Assembly (NCBI RefSeq): GCF_029892425.1
Contig: NZ_JARXWB010000001.1
Span: 124,001 to 188,000 of the forward strand
DNA: 64,000 bases
Direction: 5' to 3'
Origin: Bradyrhizobium sp. BR13661
GTDB lineage: Bacteria; Pseudomonadota; Alphaproteobacteria; Rhizobiales; Xanthobacteraceae
The notes under the pieces were generated by a model. It was not told the origin of the DNA, ran no database searches, and was given only the letters and a program-made list of their open reading frames with translations. Positions within the stretch are counted from its first letter, which is position 1; the number at the start of each line of letters is the position of its first letter. This document shows, in pieces, positions 46,205 to 55,101 of the stretch. Made by a program: the position numbers and the translations under genes.

Positions 46205-47533
46205 TTATGTGCTGCCGCCGGGCTCCAGCGCCTCGCCGATCTCCAGCGGATGCGCCATGGTCTCGTGCAGCGCCTCGCGATCGAGCTCCCCTTCCGAGAT
46301 GCTGATGACGACACAGGCGACGCCGTTGCCGATCAGATTGGTCAGCGCGCGGCATTCGCTCATGAACTTGTCGATGCCGACCAGGATCGCGATCGACTGG
46401 ATCGGAATGTCAGGCACGATCGACAGCGTCGCGGCAAGCGTGATGAAGCCCGCGCCGGTCACGCCGGAGGCGCCCTTCGAGGTGATCATGGCGATACCGA
46501 GAATGCCGAGCTCCTGCCAGATCGTCAGGTGCGTATTGGTCGCCTGCGCCAGGAACAGCGTCGCCAGCGTCATATAGATGTTGGTGCCGTCGAGGTTGAA
46601 GCTGTAGCCGGTCGGGATGACGAGGCCGACTACCGAGCGCGAGGCGCCGAGATGCTCCATCTTCTGGATCATCTGCGGCAGCACTGTCTCCGACGACGAG
46701 GTGCCGAGCACGATCAGGAGCTCGTCCTTGATATAGGCAATGAAGCGAATGATGGAGAAGCCGGCGAGCCGCGCGATCGAGCCCAGCACGATCAGCACGA
46801 ACAGGATGCTGGTGAGATAGAACGTGCCGATCAGGGCGGCGAGATTGAGCAGAGAGCCGAGGCCATAGGCGCCGACGGTGAAAGCCATCGCGCCGAAGGC
46901 ACCGATCGGCGCCACGCGCACGATGATGCGGATGATGCCGAAGAACATTTTTGCGGCCTTGTCGATCGCGTCCGCAATGGGCTCGCCGGCCTTGCCGAGG
47001 AAAGCGATGGCAAAGCCGGAGAGAATCGAGACCAGCAGCACCTGCAAAAGGTCGCCGCGCGCAATCGCGCCGACATAGCTGTCGGGAATGATCGCCATCA
47101 GATGGGCGACGATGCCGTCTTCATGAGCCTTGGTCAAATAGGTCGCGACCGATTTCGGATCGATGGTCGCGGGATCGATGTTGAAGCCGTGCCCGGGCTG
47201 GAGAATCTCGCCGACCAGGAGGCCGATGGCGAGCGCCACGGTCGAGACCGTTTCGAAATAGATCAGCGACTTCAGCCCGACCCGGCCGACGCGCTTGAGG
47301 TCGCCCATCGAGGAGATGCCGTGCACCACGGTGCAGAAGATGACCGGCGCGATCATCATCTTGATCAGCGCGATGAAAGCGTCGCCGAGCGGCTTCAGCG
47401 CCTTGCCGAGGTCCGGATAGAAATAACCAATGAGCACGCCGAACGCGATCGCGATCAGGACCTGGACATAGAGGATCCTGTACCAGGACTGGTGCCGGCG
47501 GTGAATGGCAGGCTGGATCGCAATCTGTGTCAT
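46205..47533 (-). CDS. dctA: C4-dicarboxylate transport protein DctA
   Basis: A 442-residue SLC1-type symporter. Recognised segments: [40 protein letters not shown], the serine-rich loop [35 protein letters not shown] and [15 protein letters not shown]. It imports succinate, fumarate and malate with protons or sodium, and in rhizobia is needed for symbiotic fixation. ATG 47533 is the likely start; no DctBD genes are adjacent. Confidence 0.95.
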   Translation of the reverse strand: MTQIAIQPAIHRRHQSWYRILYVQVLIAIAFGVLIGYFYPDLGKALKPLGDAFIALIKMMIAPVIFCTVVHGISSMGDLKRVGRVGLKSLIYFETVSTVALAIGLLVGEILQPGHGFNIDPATIDPKSVATYLTKAHEDGIVAHLMAIIPDSYVGAIARGDLLQVLLVSILSGFAIAFLGKAGEPIADAIDKAAKMFFGIIRIIVRVAPIGAFGAMAFTVGAYGLGSLLNLAALIGTFYLTSILFVLIVLGSIARLAGFSIIRFIAYIKDELLIVLGTSSSETVLPQMIQKMEHLGASRSVVGLVIPTGYSFNLDGTNIYMTLATLFLAQATNTHLTIWQELGILGIAMITSKGASGVTGAGFITLAATLSIVPDIPIQSIAILVGIDKFMSECRALTNLIGNGVACVVISISEGELDREALHETMAHPLEIGEALEPGGST

Positions 47534-47570
47534 GAAGTGAATCCCGGAACGCATTGATCTTGCGTGATTC

Positions 47571-47584
47571 ACATCATGTGATGT
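47571..47584. promoter_or_regulatory. Palindrome upstream of dctA
   Basis: ACATCA-TG-TGATGT is a perfect 6-2-6 inverted repeat 38 bp before the dctA ATG. Its place fits an operator or activator site. The DctD/RpoN-type GG-N10-GC element was not recognised here. Confidence 0.4.
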
Positions 47585-47646
47585 TCACCGTATAAGCAAC
47601 AATCACATTTTTGTCGGATCGCACGAAGATCAATCGCTGCACCGCA

Positions 47647-47805
47647 ATGGGGATTCGATCCCAATGTTGCGGTCCCGTGTCGGTCCTGCTCGGCTCCTCG
47701 CCGAAATTCGGTGCGTTCACGATCGGCGGGATCGGCACAGCTACCTTTGTCGCGATAATGCTGTATCAGATCCTCACGTCGCCGATCGTGCGCCGCGCGG
47801 AATGA
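47647..47805 (+). CDS. Possible small membrane protein
   Basis: A 52-residue frame with one hydrophobic segment (FTIGGIGTATFVAIMLYQIL), divergent from dctA. It has no clear ribosome-binding site and I do not recognise a family, so it may be chance. Confidence 0.3.
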   Translation: MGIRSQCCGPVSVLLGSSPKFGAFTIGGIGTATFVAIMLYQILTSPIVRRAE

Positions 47806-47878
47806 ATCCCAGGGATGCATCGGCCGGGATGGAACCAAACGCCAGTCCCGTTCATGATGAGGCATCCGGAGAATGCTC

Positions 47879-48715
47879 ATGCCAAAGACTGATCTCTCGT
47901 CCGCCTTTCCTTCACGCCTTGTCGGCCGATATGCACTGGTGACCGGTGCCTCCCAGGGCATCGGCCGCGCCGTTGCCGTCAGGCTGGCCCAGGAAGGCGC
48001 GACCGTCGCCGTCAACTATGTCGATCATCCTGGGAAGGCCGAGGAGACGCTTGCCCTGGCAAGGACGGGATCGAGCGATCGCGGTCACGGCAAGCTCGAC
48101 CATGTCATCGTCAAGGCCGACGTCAGCAACGAGCAGGAGGTCGCTGCGATGTTCGAGACAGTCTTGGCGCGCTGGAATCGCCTCGACTGTCTCGTCAACA
48201 ATGCGGGCTTCCAGCAGGAATCGCCGAGCGAAGCGCTGGACGTCGACACCTATCGCCGCATTATCGACGTGAACCTCAACGGTGCCGTGCTCTGCGCACA
48301 AAAGGCGCTGGCGCATTTCGTCGCCCGCGGCGGTGCTGGCTGCATCATCAACTGCTCCAGCGTCCACCAAAGCATTCCAAAGCCCGGCTATCTCGCCTAT
48401 TCGATCAGCAAGGGCGGCATGGCCAATCTGACGCGCACGCTGGCGCTGGAATTTGCCGCCCGCGGCATTCGCGTCAATGCGGTCGGCCCCGGCGCGATCG
48501 ACACCCCGATCAATGCGGCCTGGACCGGTGACACCGGGAAGCGCGACCTTGTCACCAGCCACATTCCGCTCGGCCGCGTCGGCACGCCGGAAGAGATGGC
48601 GGCCGTGTTTGCCTTCCTCGCCTCGGATGATGCCAGCTACATCACCGGGCAGACCATCTACGCCTGCGGTGGCCTCACGCTCTTCCCCGAATTCAGAGAG
48701 AATTGGGCGAGCTAG
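47879..48715 (+). CDS. SDR family oxidoreductase (glucose-dehydrogenase-like)
   Basis: A 278-residue short-chain dehydrogenase. NAD(P)-binding ALVTGASQGIGRAVAV, LVNNAGFQQE, the catalytic Ser/Tyr/Lys in INCSSVHQ and YLAYSISKGG, and VGPGAIDTPIN are present. ATG 47879 is six bases after GGAGA, better placed than ATG 47873. Substrate not evident. Confidence 0.9.
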   Translation: MPKTDLSSAFPSRLVGRYALVTGASQGIGRAVAVRLAQEGATVAVNYVDHPGKAEETLALARTGSSDRGHGKLDHVIVKADVSNEQEVAAMFETVLARWNRLDCLVNNAGFQQESPSEALDVDTYRRIIDVNLNGAVLCAQKALAHFVARGGAGCIINCSSVHQSIPKPGYLAYSISKGGMANLTRTLALEFAARGIRVNAVGPGAIDTPINAAWTGDTGKRDLVTSHIPLGRVGTPEEMAAVFAFLASDDASYITGQTIYACGGLTLFPEFRENWAS

Positions 48716-48760
48716 CGGGGCGATCTGGCAAAATGCCACGGCGCAGACTACATCTGCGCC

Positions 48761-49567
48761 ATGACAAACCCATCGCTCCAGGATTTCATCGGCCGGCACG
48801 ACAAGCTGTTCGTGCTGACCGGGGCCGGCTGCAGCACCAATTCAGGCATTCCCGACTATCGCGACAGCCATGGCAACTGGAAACGGACGCAACCGGTCAA
48901 TTTCCAGGCCTTCATGTCGGAAGAGCACACGCGCCAGCGTTATTGGGCGCGCAGCCTGATCGGGTGGCGGCGGTTCGGTCAGGCCAAGCCGAACGATGCG
49001 CATCATGCGCTGGCGCGGCTCGAGGCCAACGGTCGCTGCGAAATGCTGCTGACCCAGAATGTCGACCGGCTGCATCAATCCGCCGGCCACCAACAGGTGA
49101 TTGATTTGCATGGCCGGCTCGACCTGGTCCGTTGCATGGGCTGCGGGGCGAAGACGCCGCGCAACGAATTCCAGGATGCGCTGGGCCGCGTCAATGCGGA
49201 ATGGCTGACACTCGATGCGGCCGACGCACCCGACGGCGACGCCGATCTCGATCACGCGGATTTCTCCTCGTTCAAGGTACCGGCTTGCGAGGCGTGCGGC
49301 GGTATCCTCAAGCCCGATGTGGTGTTTTTTGGCGAGAATGTCCCGCGCGACGTGGTTGCGACTGCGCAGGATCATCTCGCGCAGGCCGACGCGATGCTGA
49401 TCGTCGGCTCCTCGCTGATGGTCTATTCCGGCTTCCGCTTCGTCCAGGCTGCGGCCGTCAGGCAGATCCCGATCGCCGCCGTCAATCTTGGCCGCACCCG
49501 CGCCGATGATCTCCTGACGTTGAAGGTCGAGGAGCGCTGCGAGGCGGCGCTGGCATTCCTGCTCTGA
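48761..49567 (+). CDS. Sirtuin NAD-dependent protein deacylase (class II)
   Basis: A 268-residue Sir2 protein with VLTGAGCSTNSGIPDYRDSH, LLTQNVDRLHQSAGH, catalytic His in VIDLHGRLD, and the zinc site CMGCG ... CEACGG. The GAGxSTxSGIPDYR form is that of SIRT4-like class II sirtuins, which act on acyl-lysines such as lipoyl or biotinyl groups. About 45 bp after the SDR gene; probably the same transcript. Confidence 0.92.
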   Translation: MTNPSLQDFIGRHDKLFVLTGAGCSTNSGIPDYRDSHGNWKRTQPVNFQAFMSEEHTRQRYWARSLIGWRRFGQAKPNDAHHALARLEANGRCEMLLTQNVDRLHQSAGHQQVIDLHGRLDLVRCMGCGAKTPRNEFQDALGRVNAEWLTLDAADAPDGDADLDHADFSSFKVPACEACGGILKPDVVFFGENVPRDVVATAQDHLAQADAMLIVGSSLMVYSGFRFVQAAAVRQIPIAAVNLGRTRADDLLTLKVEERCEAALAFLL

Positions 49568-49685
49568 GCGCACTGCACGCCCGCTATCGCATAGGTGCTA
49601 CGCACTTCACCGGCGGTGCTGTCGCTGGTATGAAAATTGCTGCGGATGAGACTCCGATTTGACGATCAGCACGGAGAGATTTGGA

Positions 49686-51770
49686 ATGCTTGAGGGAGCC
49701 GAGGTACGGCTTGCCGTGGATATTGGCGGCACGTTCACCGACATCGTGCTTGATGTGGGCGAGGTGCGCAAAACCCGCAAGGTGCTGACGACGCCGCAGC
49801 GGCCCGAACAGGCGGTGCTGGATGGCATGCGTCTCATTCTGACCGATGCTCACGCCCATATCAGCGACATCGACGTCTTCATTCACGGCACCACGCTTGC
49901 GACCAACGCCATCATCGAGCGGCGCGGCGCAAAGACTGCGCTGATCGCGACCGAAGGCTTTCGCGACGTGCTCGATATCGGCACCGAAAGCCGCTACGAT
50001 CAGTATGATCTCACCATCGACAAGCCGAAGCCGCTGGCCCCGCGTAGCCTGCGCTTCACCGTGCCCGAGCGTATCGACGCCCATGGCGCCATCCGCCTCC
50101 CGCTGGACGAAGCGGCCGTGCGTGCACTCGCGCCGAAATTGCGGGAGCTGAAGGTCGAGAGCGTCGCGATTGCCTTTCTGCATTCCTATGCCAACCCCGA
50201 TCACGAGCGACGCGCAGCCGCGATCATCAGTGAGGAAATGCCGGGTATTTCGGTGACTGTGTCATCGGCCGTGTGTCCCGAAATCCGCGAATACGAGCGC
50301 ACGTCGACGGCGGTTGCGAATGCCTATGTGCAGCCGCTGATTGACGGCTATCTCGCGCGCATGGCGGATGCCCTGCAGGTCGAGCAGTTCCGCGGCGCCA
50401 TCTATCTTGTCACGTCAGGTGGCGGCGTTACCTCGATCGAGACGGCGCGGCGCTTTCCGGTTCGTCTGGTCGAATCCGGCCCTGCGGGCGGCGCGATCTT
50501 CTCGGCGCAGATCGCAGCAAGGCTCGGCGAGAGCAAGGTGCTCTCCTTCGACATGGGTGGCACCACCGCAAAAATCTGCCTGATCGAAAAATTCCAGCCC
50601 GAGACCTCGCGCGTGTTCGAGGTCGATCGCGCCGCGCGCTTCCTCAAGGGCTCCGGCCTGCCGGTGCGCATCCCCGTGATCGAGATGGTTGAGATCGGCG
50701 CCGGTGGCGGCTCGATCGCCCATGTCGACGCCATGAAGCGGGTCACTGTCGGCCCCGAGAGCGCGTCGTCCGAACCAGGCCCCGCCTGCTACGGCCGTGG
50801 CGGCCAGCGTCCTGCGGTGACCGATGCGGACGTCGCGCTCGGCATGATCGATCCCGACGCCTTTGCGGGCGGCACGATCAAGCTCGATCCGGAGCTTTCA
50901 AAGAAAGCTCTCCTGAGCAGCGTCGGCGAGCCGCTGGGCTTGTCGGCGGAGACTGCGGCCTATGCCGTGCACGAGGTCGTCTGCGAGAACATGGCGAGCG
51001 CGGCGCGCGTGCATGCGGTCGAGCGCGGTGAAATCGTCGGCCAGCACACGCTGATCGCCTTCGGCGGCGCTGCCCCGCTGCATGCGGCGCGCGTCGCCGA
51101 GAAGATCGGCGTGTCGCGCGTGATCGTGCCGTCGAATGCCGGCGTCGGCTCGGCGGTCGGATTCCTGGCGGCGCCCATTGCCTATGAACTCGTGCGCAGC
51201 CGTCATGTCCGGCTCGACGATTTCGACACGGGCGCGGTCTCCGATCTGCTCCAGGAGATGGCAACCGAGGCGCGCGCACTCGTCGAGCCCGGTGCCGCCG
51301 GCGCGCCGGTGCGCGAGCGTCGCGCCGCCTTCATGCGCTATGTCGGCCAGGGGCATGAGATCACCGTCGAGCTGCCGAACCGGCCGCTGACGTCTTCAGA
51401 TCTTGCGGGCCTGCGCCAGAAGTTCGAGGCGGACTATGCCGCAATGTTCGAGCGGCCGATTCCTGGTGCTGCGATCGAGGTGCTGAGCTGGTCGGTGCTC
51501 GCAACGACCGAGGCGCGCAATCCGCCCACGGTCGCCGCTGTGACGCGTAAGCCCGCGGGCAAGGCGTCAGGCAGCCGAAAGTTCTTCGACGGCCGTGCGG
51601 GCGAAATCATCGAGATCCCGCTCTATCGCCGCGAGGACATGGCGCCTGGCGCGACGATTGCGGGACCCGCGGTGATCGCCGAGGACGAGACCTCGACCTT
51701 CGTCTCCACCAGTTTTGACGCCCATATCGACGGTGCCGGCAGCATCGTCATGGAACGGAAGGCAGCCTGA
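49686..51770 (+). CDS. hyuA: Hydantoinase/oxoprolinase family subunit A
   Basis: A 694-residue ATP-binding subunit. RLAVDIGGTFTDIVLD is the phosphate-binding N-terminus, FIHGTTLATNAIIERRG and FDMGGTTAKICLIEK are further actin-like ATPase motifs, and GAGGGSIAHVDAMKRVTVGP is typical of HyuA. With HyuB it hydrolyses N-methylhydantoin, oxoproline or related lactams with ATP; acetone carboxylase is a relative. GGAGAG precedes ATG 49686. Two bases separate it from hyuB. Confidence 0.92.
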   Translation: MLEGAEVRLAVDIGGTFTDIVLDVGEVRKTRKVLTTPQRPEQAVLDGMRLILTDAHAHISDIDVFIHGTTLATNAIIERRGAKTALIATEGFRDVLDIGTESRYDQYDLTIDKPKPLAPRSLRFTVPERIDAHGAIRLPLDEAAVRALAPKLRELKVESVAIAFLHSYANPDHERRAAAIISEEMPGISVTVSSAVCPEIREYERTSTAVANAYVQPLIDGYLARMADALQVEQFRGAIYLVTSGGGVTSIETARRFPVRLVESGPAGGAIFSAQIAARLGESKVLSFDMGGTTAKICLIEKFQPETSRVFEVDRAARFLKGSGLPVRIPVIEMVEIGAGGGSIAHVDAMKRVTVGPESASSEPGPACYGRGGQRPAVTDADVALGMIDPDAFAGGTIKLDPELSKKALLSSVGEPLGLSAETAAYAVHEVVCENMASAARVHAVERGEIVGQHTLIAFGGAAPLHAARVAEKIGVSRVIVPSNAGVGSAVGFLAAPIAYELVRSRHVRLDDFDTGAVSDLLQEMATEARALVEPGAAGAPVRERRAAFMRYVGQGHEITVELPNRPLTSSDLAGLRQKFEADYAAMFERPIPGAAIEVLSWSVLATTEARNPPTVAAVTRKPAGKASGSRKFFDGRAGEIIEIPLYRREDMAPGATIAGPAVIAEDETSTFVSTSFDAHIDGAGSIVMERKAA

Positions 51771-51772
51771 TC

Positions 51773-53431
51773 ATGAGCAAGGCAAAGGGCGCGAGCCTGA
51801 TCGACCTCCAGATCATGTGGCACCGGCTGATCGCCGTGGTCGAGGAGCAGGCGCAGGTGCTGCTGCGCACCGCGTTCAGCCCGATCGTCCGCGAATGCGG
51901 CGATCTCTCGGCCGGCGTGTTCGACCTCAGGGGACGGATGCTGGCGCAGGCGGTGACCGGCACGCCCGGTCACGTCAATTCGATGGCGGAATCGGTCAAG
52001 CACTTCATCGACCACTTTCCGCTGGAGACGATGAAGCAGGGCGACGCCTACATCACCAACGATCCCTGGATGGGCACCGGCCATCTCAATGACTTCGTCG
52101 TCACCACGCCTTGCTTCAAGGATGGCAAGGTCGTGGCGCTGTTCTCCTGCACCAGCCATCTCATGGACATCGGCGGCATCGGCTTTGGCCCTGATGCCAC
52201 CGACGTGTTCATGGAGGGGCTCTACATCCCGATGCTGAAGCTGATCGACCAGGGCGTCGTCAACGAGACGCTGATGGCGATGATCCGCACCAACACGCGT
52301 CTGCCTGTTGACACCGAAGGCGACACCTATTCGCTCGCCGGCTGCAACGACGTCGGCTGCGAGCGCCTGGTCGAGATGATGACCGAGTTCGGCATCGACA
52401 CGCTCGATGAGCTCGGCGACTACATCTGCGACCGCTCGCGCGAAGCGGTGCTGGCCGAGATCGCCAAGCTGCCGAAGGGCAGCTGGCGCAACACCATGGT
52501 CGTCGACGGCTACGACGCGCCGGTGACGCTGGCCGCGACGCTGACGATCTCGGATAGTGGCATCCACGTCGATTTCGACGGCACCTCGGTCGCCTCGAAG
52601 TTCGGCATCAACGTGCCCTTGTCCTACACCACGGCCTATACCGTGTTCGGCCTTGGCTGCGTCGTTGCCTCGCAGATCCCCAACAATGCCGGCTCGCTGT
52701 CGCCGCTGACGGTGTCGGCACCCGCGGGCGCGATCCTGAATGCGCCCAAGCCCGCGCCGGTCGCTTCGCGCCACATCGTCGGCCAGATGCTGCCCGACGT
52801 CGTGTTCGGCTGCCTGCGCCAGATCATTCCCGAGCGCGTGCCCGCCGAAGGCACTTCATGCCTGTGGAATCTCAACGTGCGCGGCCAGACGCGTTCCGGC
52901 GTCGGCGGCAATTACGGATTCTCGATGGCGGTGACCTCGAACGGCGGCACCGGCGCGCGGTTTGCGAAGGACGGGCTGTCGGCGACGGCCTATCCGAGCG
53001 GCGTGCGCGGCACGCCGGTCGAGATCGCGGAGACGCAGACGCCCTTGATCTTCTGGCGCAAGGAGCTGCGTCCTGACTCCGGCGGGGCAGGGCGCACCCG
53101 CGGCGGCCTCGGCCAGATCATCGAGGTCGGCAGCGGCGTCGATGCACCGTTCGACATTCTGGCGGCGTTCGATCGTATCGATCATCCGCCGCGCGGCCGC
53201 GACGGCGGCAAGAATGGCGAGGCCGGCTATGTCGGCCTCAAGTCCGGCAAGAAGCTGCGCGGCAAAGGCTTTCAGCAGGTGCCGCCGGACGACCGCCTGG
53301 TGGTGCACACGCCCGGCGGCGCGGGCATCGGCGCGCCGACGGAGCGTGATCGCGCCGCGGTCAAGGCCGATGTCGAAAGCGGGCTGGTGTCATCGAACAA
53401 CGCGGCCGCGGTGTACGGCTACGCGGAGTGA
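51773..53431 (+). CDS. hyuB: Hydantoinase/oxoprolinase family subunit B
   Basis: A 552-residue subunit: IDLQIMWHRLIAVVEEQAQ, FSPIVRECGDLSAGVFD, GTPGHVNSMAESVKHF, ITNDPWMGTGHLNDFVVTTP and the C-terminal VVHTPGGAGIGAPTERD. These are the HyuB hallmarks (metal site near the N-terminus). It needs HyuA. A hairpin follows the stop. Confidence 0.93.
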   Translation: MSKAKGASLIDLQIMWHRLIAVVEEQAQVLLRTAFSPIVRECGDLSAGVFDLRGRMLAQAVTGTPGHVNSMAESVKHFIDHFPLETMKQGDAYITNDPWMGTGHLNDFVVTTPCFKDGKVVALFSCTSHLMDIGGIGFGPDATDVFMEGLYIPMLKLIDQGVVNETLMAMIRTNTRLPVDTEGDTYSLAGCNDVGCERLVEMMTEFGIDTLDELGDYICDRSREAVLAEIAKLPKGSWRNTMVVDGYDAPVTLAATLTISDSGIHVDFDGTSVASKFGINVPLSYTTAYTVFGLGCVVASQIPNNAGSLSPLTVSAPAGAILNAPKPAPVASRHIVGQMLPDVVFGCLRQIIPERVPAEGTSCLWNLNVRGQTRSGVGGNYGFSMAVTSNGGTGARFAKDGLSATAYPSGVRGTPVEIAETQTPLIFWRKELRPDSGGAGRTRGGLGQIIEVGSGVDAPFDILAAFDRIDHPPRGRDGGKNGEAGYVGLKSGKKLRGKGFQQVPPDDRLVVHTPGGAGIGAPTERDRAAVKADVESGLVSSNNAAAVYGYAE

Positions 53432-53446
53432 ACCACTGAAACTATT

Positions 53447-53471
53447 CGTCCCGGCCTCACCGGCCGGGACG
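53447..53471. terminator. Bidirectional hairpin between hyuB and GST genes
   Basis: CGTCCCGGCC (53447-53456) and GGCCGGGACG (53462-53471) form a perfect 10 bp stem between two convergent genes. No long T-tract follows in either direction. Confidence 0.55.
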
Positions 53472-53490
53472 ATGTCTTGATCACCTGACG

Positions 53491-54135
53491 CTACGCCGCC
53501 GCCTTCTTCCGTACCTGCTCGGCTTTGTACAGCTCGAACTCTTCCGCGACCGCCTTCGCGATCGACGGCCGCTGGCGCAGGCGCTCATAATAGGCCTTCA
53601 GGTTCGGCCATTTCGAAAGCTCGATCGGTGGCGTCGCCATGGTCCAGTTGATGACCGTGACGAGATAGGCATCGGCCACGCTGAAATGGTCGAGCAGGAA
53701 CTCGCGGCCCTCAAGGTAATTGTCGAGATAGTCGAGCCGCGACAGGTTCCTCTCCAGCACATAGGCCTTCACTTCCTGCGACGCCTTGCGGTCGAGCACG
53801 GGCACGAACAGACCCTTGTGCAGCTCGGTGCCGATGAAGCAGAGCCATTGATGCAGCCGCGTGCGATCGATGCCCTGCGTAGCGCCGAGGCCGGATTGCG
53901 GAAAGCGGTCCGCGACATATTGCAGGATCGCCGCGTTCTCGGTCAGCACCACGCCCTCGTCGGTGCGTAGCGTCGGCACCAGGCCGATCGGGTTGACGGC
54001 GCGGAAGTCGGAGCCGTCGTTGAGGACTTTTTTGGTCGGCGGATCGACTTCGAGATAATTCGCTTCGGCGCCGGCTTCATACAGCGCGACGCGCGTCGCC
54101 ATGGAGCAGGCGAGCGGCGAGAAATAGAGATCCAT
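53491..54135 (-). CDS. Glutathione S-transferase
   Basis: A 214-residue GST with the N-terminal thioredoxin-like domain (MDLYFSPLACSMATRVALYE, with the Cys of beta-class GSTs), NPIGLVPTLRTDEGVVLTEN binding glutathione, and an all-helical C-terminus (DHFSVADAYLVTVINW). It diverges from a TetR regulator that probably controls it. Confidence 0.92.
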   Translation of the reverse strand: MDLYFSPLACSMATRVALYEAGAEANYLEVDPPTKKVLNDGSDFRAVNPIGLVPTLRTDEGVVLTENAAILQYVADRFPQSGLGATQGIDRTRLHQWLCFIGTELHKGLFVPVLDRKASQEVKAYVLERNLSRLDYLDNYLEGREFLLDHFSVADAYLVTVINWTMATPPIELSKWPNLKAYYERLRQRPSIAKAVAEEFELYKAEQVRKKAAA

Positions 54136-54191
54136 CTGGAGCCTCCTTGGGGCAATTGCTCTTTGTGAGTGTCGCTCAACCTGGCCAGATT

Positions 54192-54258
54192 GATTTTTGT
54201 ACTGTCTTGCATAATATGGGGCCGGTCAAGGATTAATTTTCGAAATGGTACAAAAATC
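54192..54258. promoter_or_regulatory. Paired operator half-sites in the GST/TetR divergent promoter
   Basis: GATTTTTGTAC (54192-54202) and its exact inverse GTACAAAAATC (54248-54258) face each other across 45 bp. The right site overlaps codons 2-5 of the TetR gene. A weak promoter candidate TTGATT-N16-TAATAT (54190-54217) overlaps the left one. They are likely binding sites for the TetR protein. Confidence 0.55.
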
Positions 54259-54907
54259 GAAGCCGCCAACTGCTGCCAGCGAAGCCGGGCGCCGCGGCGA
54301 GCCGAAACGCCGTGGCCGACCACGCGCCTACGAGCCCGAGATCGCGCTCGGCAAGGCGCTTGATCTCTTCCGCAAGCAGGGTTTTGCCGCGACATCGCTC
54401 GACGATCTCAGCGAAGCCACCGGCATGAACAGGCCGAGCCTTTACGGCGCCTTCGGCGACAAGCGCGAGCTCTACATAAAGAGCTATCAGCGCTACCGCG
54501 AGGACGCGCGTGCGTCGATGGTCGAGATCTTTCGTCAGGAGATGCCGTTGCGTCAGCGGCTGGAGCGCATCTATGCCGCCGCGCTGCACATCTATCTCTC
54601 CGGCGAGACCGGCCCGCGCGGCTGCTTCACGGTGGTGACGGCGGCCTCCGAAGCAGTCAGCGATCCCGAGATACGCGCGATGGTGATCGAGGGGCTCACC
54701 GAGCTCGACAAGGCGTTCGCCCTTTGCTTCCGCCGCGCCAAGGAAAAGGGCGAGCTCCCAGAAAGCGCCGATCCCGCCGCACTGGCGCAACTCGCCTCCG
54801 CCACCATCCATACCATCGCCATCCGCTCCCGCGCGCGCGTGCCGCGCAAGGAGCTGGAGGCGATCGTGAAAAGCGCGATCGACGTGATGGTGGGGGCTAA
54901 AGCGTAG
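54245..54907 (+). CDS. TetR family regulator
   Basis: A 220-residue repressor with a basic start (GRRGEPKRRGRPRAYEPE) and helix-turn-helix LDLFRKQGFAATSLDDLSEA, TGMNRPSLYGAFGDKRELY. The C-terminal ligand domain contains GPRGCFTVVTAASEAV. It is likely a repressor of the divergent GST gene and of itself through the repeats at its start. Confidence 0.92.
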   Translation: MVQKSKPPTAASEAGRRGEPKRRGRPRAYEPEIALGKALDLFRKQGFAATSLDDLSEATGMNRPSLYGAFGDKRELYIKSYQRYREDARASMVEIFRQEMPLRQRLERIYAAALHIYLSGETGPRGCFTVVTAASEAVSDPEIRAMVIEGLTELDKAFALCFRRAKEKGELPESADPAALAQLASATIHTIAIRSRARVPRKELEAIVKSAIDVMVGAKA

Positions 54908-54956
54908 GCTGTCGTCGCGACACCAGCGGAGGTGTGGGGCGACCTATCTCCCCAGC

Positions 54957-55078
54957 GTCGTCCTGGCGAAAGCCAGGACCCATAACCACCGAATTTTGTT
55001 TGGCGAAGACTCGGAGTGACCAACTTCGCGCCGCAACTCCCTCTTGGGGTAATGGGTCCTGGCTTTCGCCAGGACGAC
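54957..55078. repeat. Long inverted repeat, type F
   Basis: Two perfect 27 bp arms, 54957-54983 and 55052-55078, flank 68 bp. Each arm begins or ends with GTCGTCCTGGCG and holds its own hairpin (CCTGGCGAAAGCCAGG). Located between convergent TetR and reductase genes. Confidence 0.85.
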
Positions 55079-55101
55079 AGCGTGGGCGGAGCTGTCGAGC
55101 C

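Noticed and set aside
46250..47557. 435-codon plus-strand frame opposite dctA
   Set aside because: The minus strand encodes an unmistakable DctA; the plus frame is a charged repeat-like shadow.
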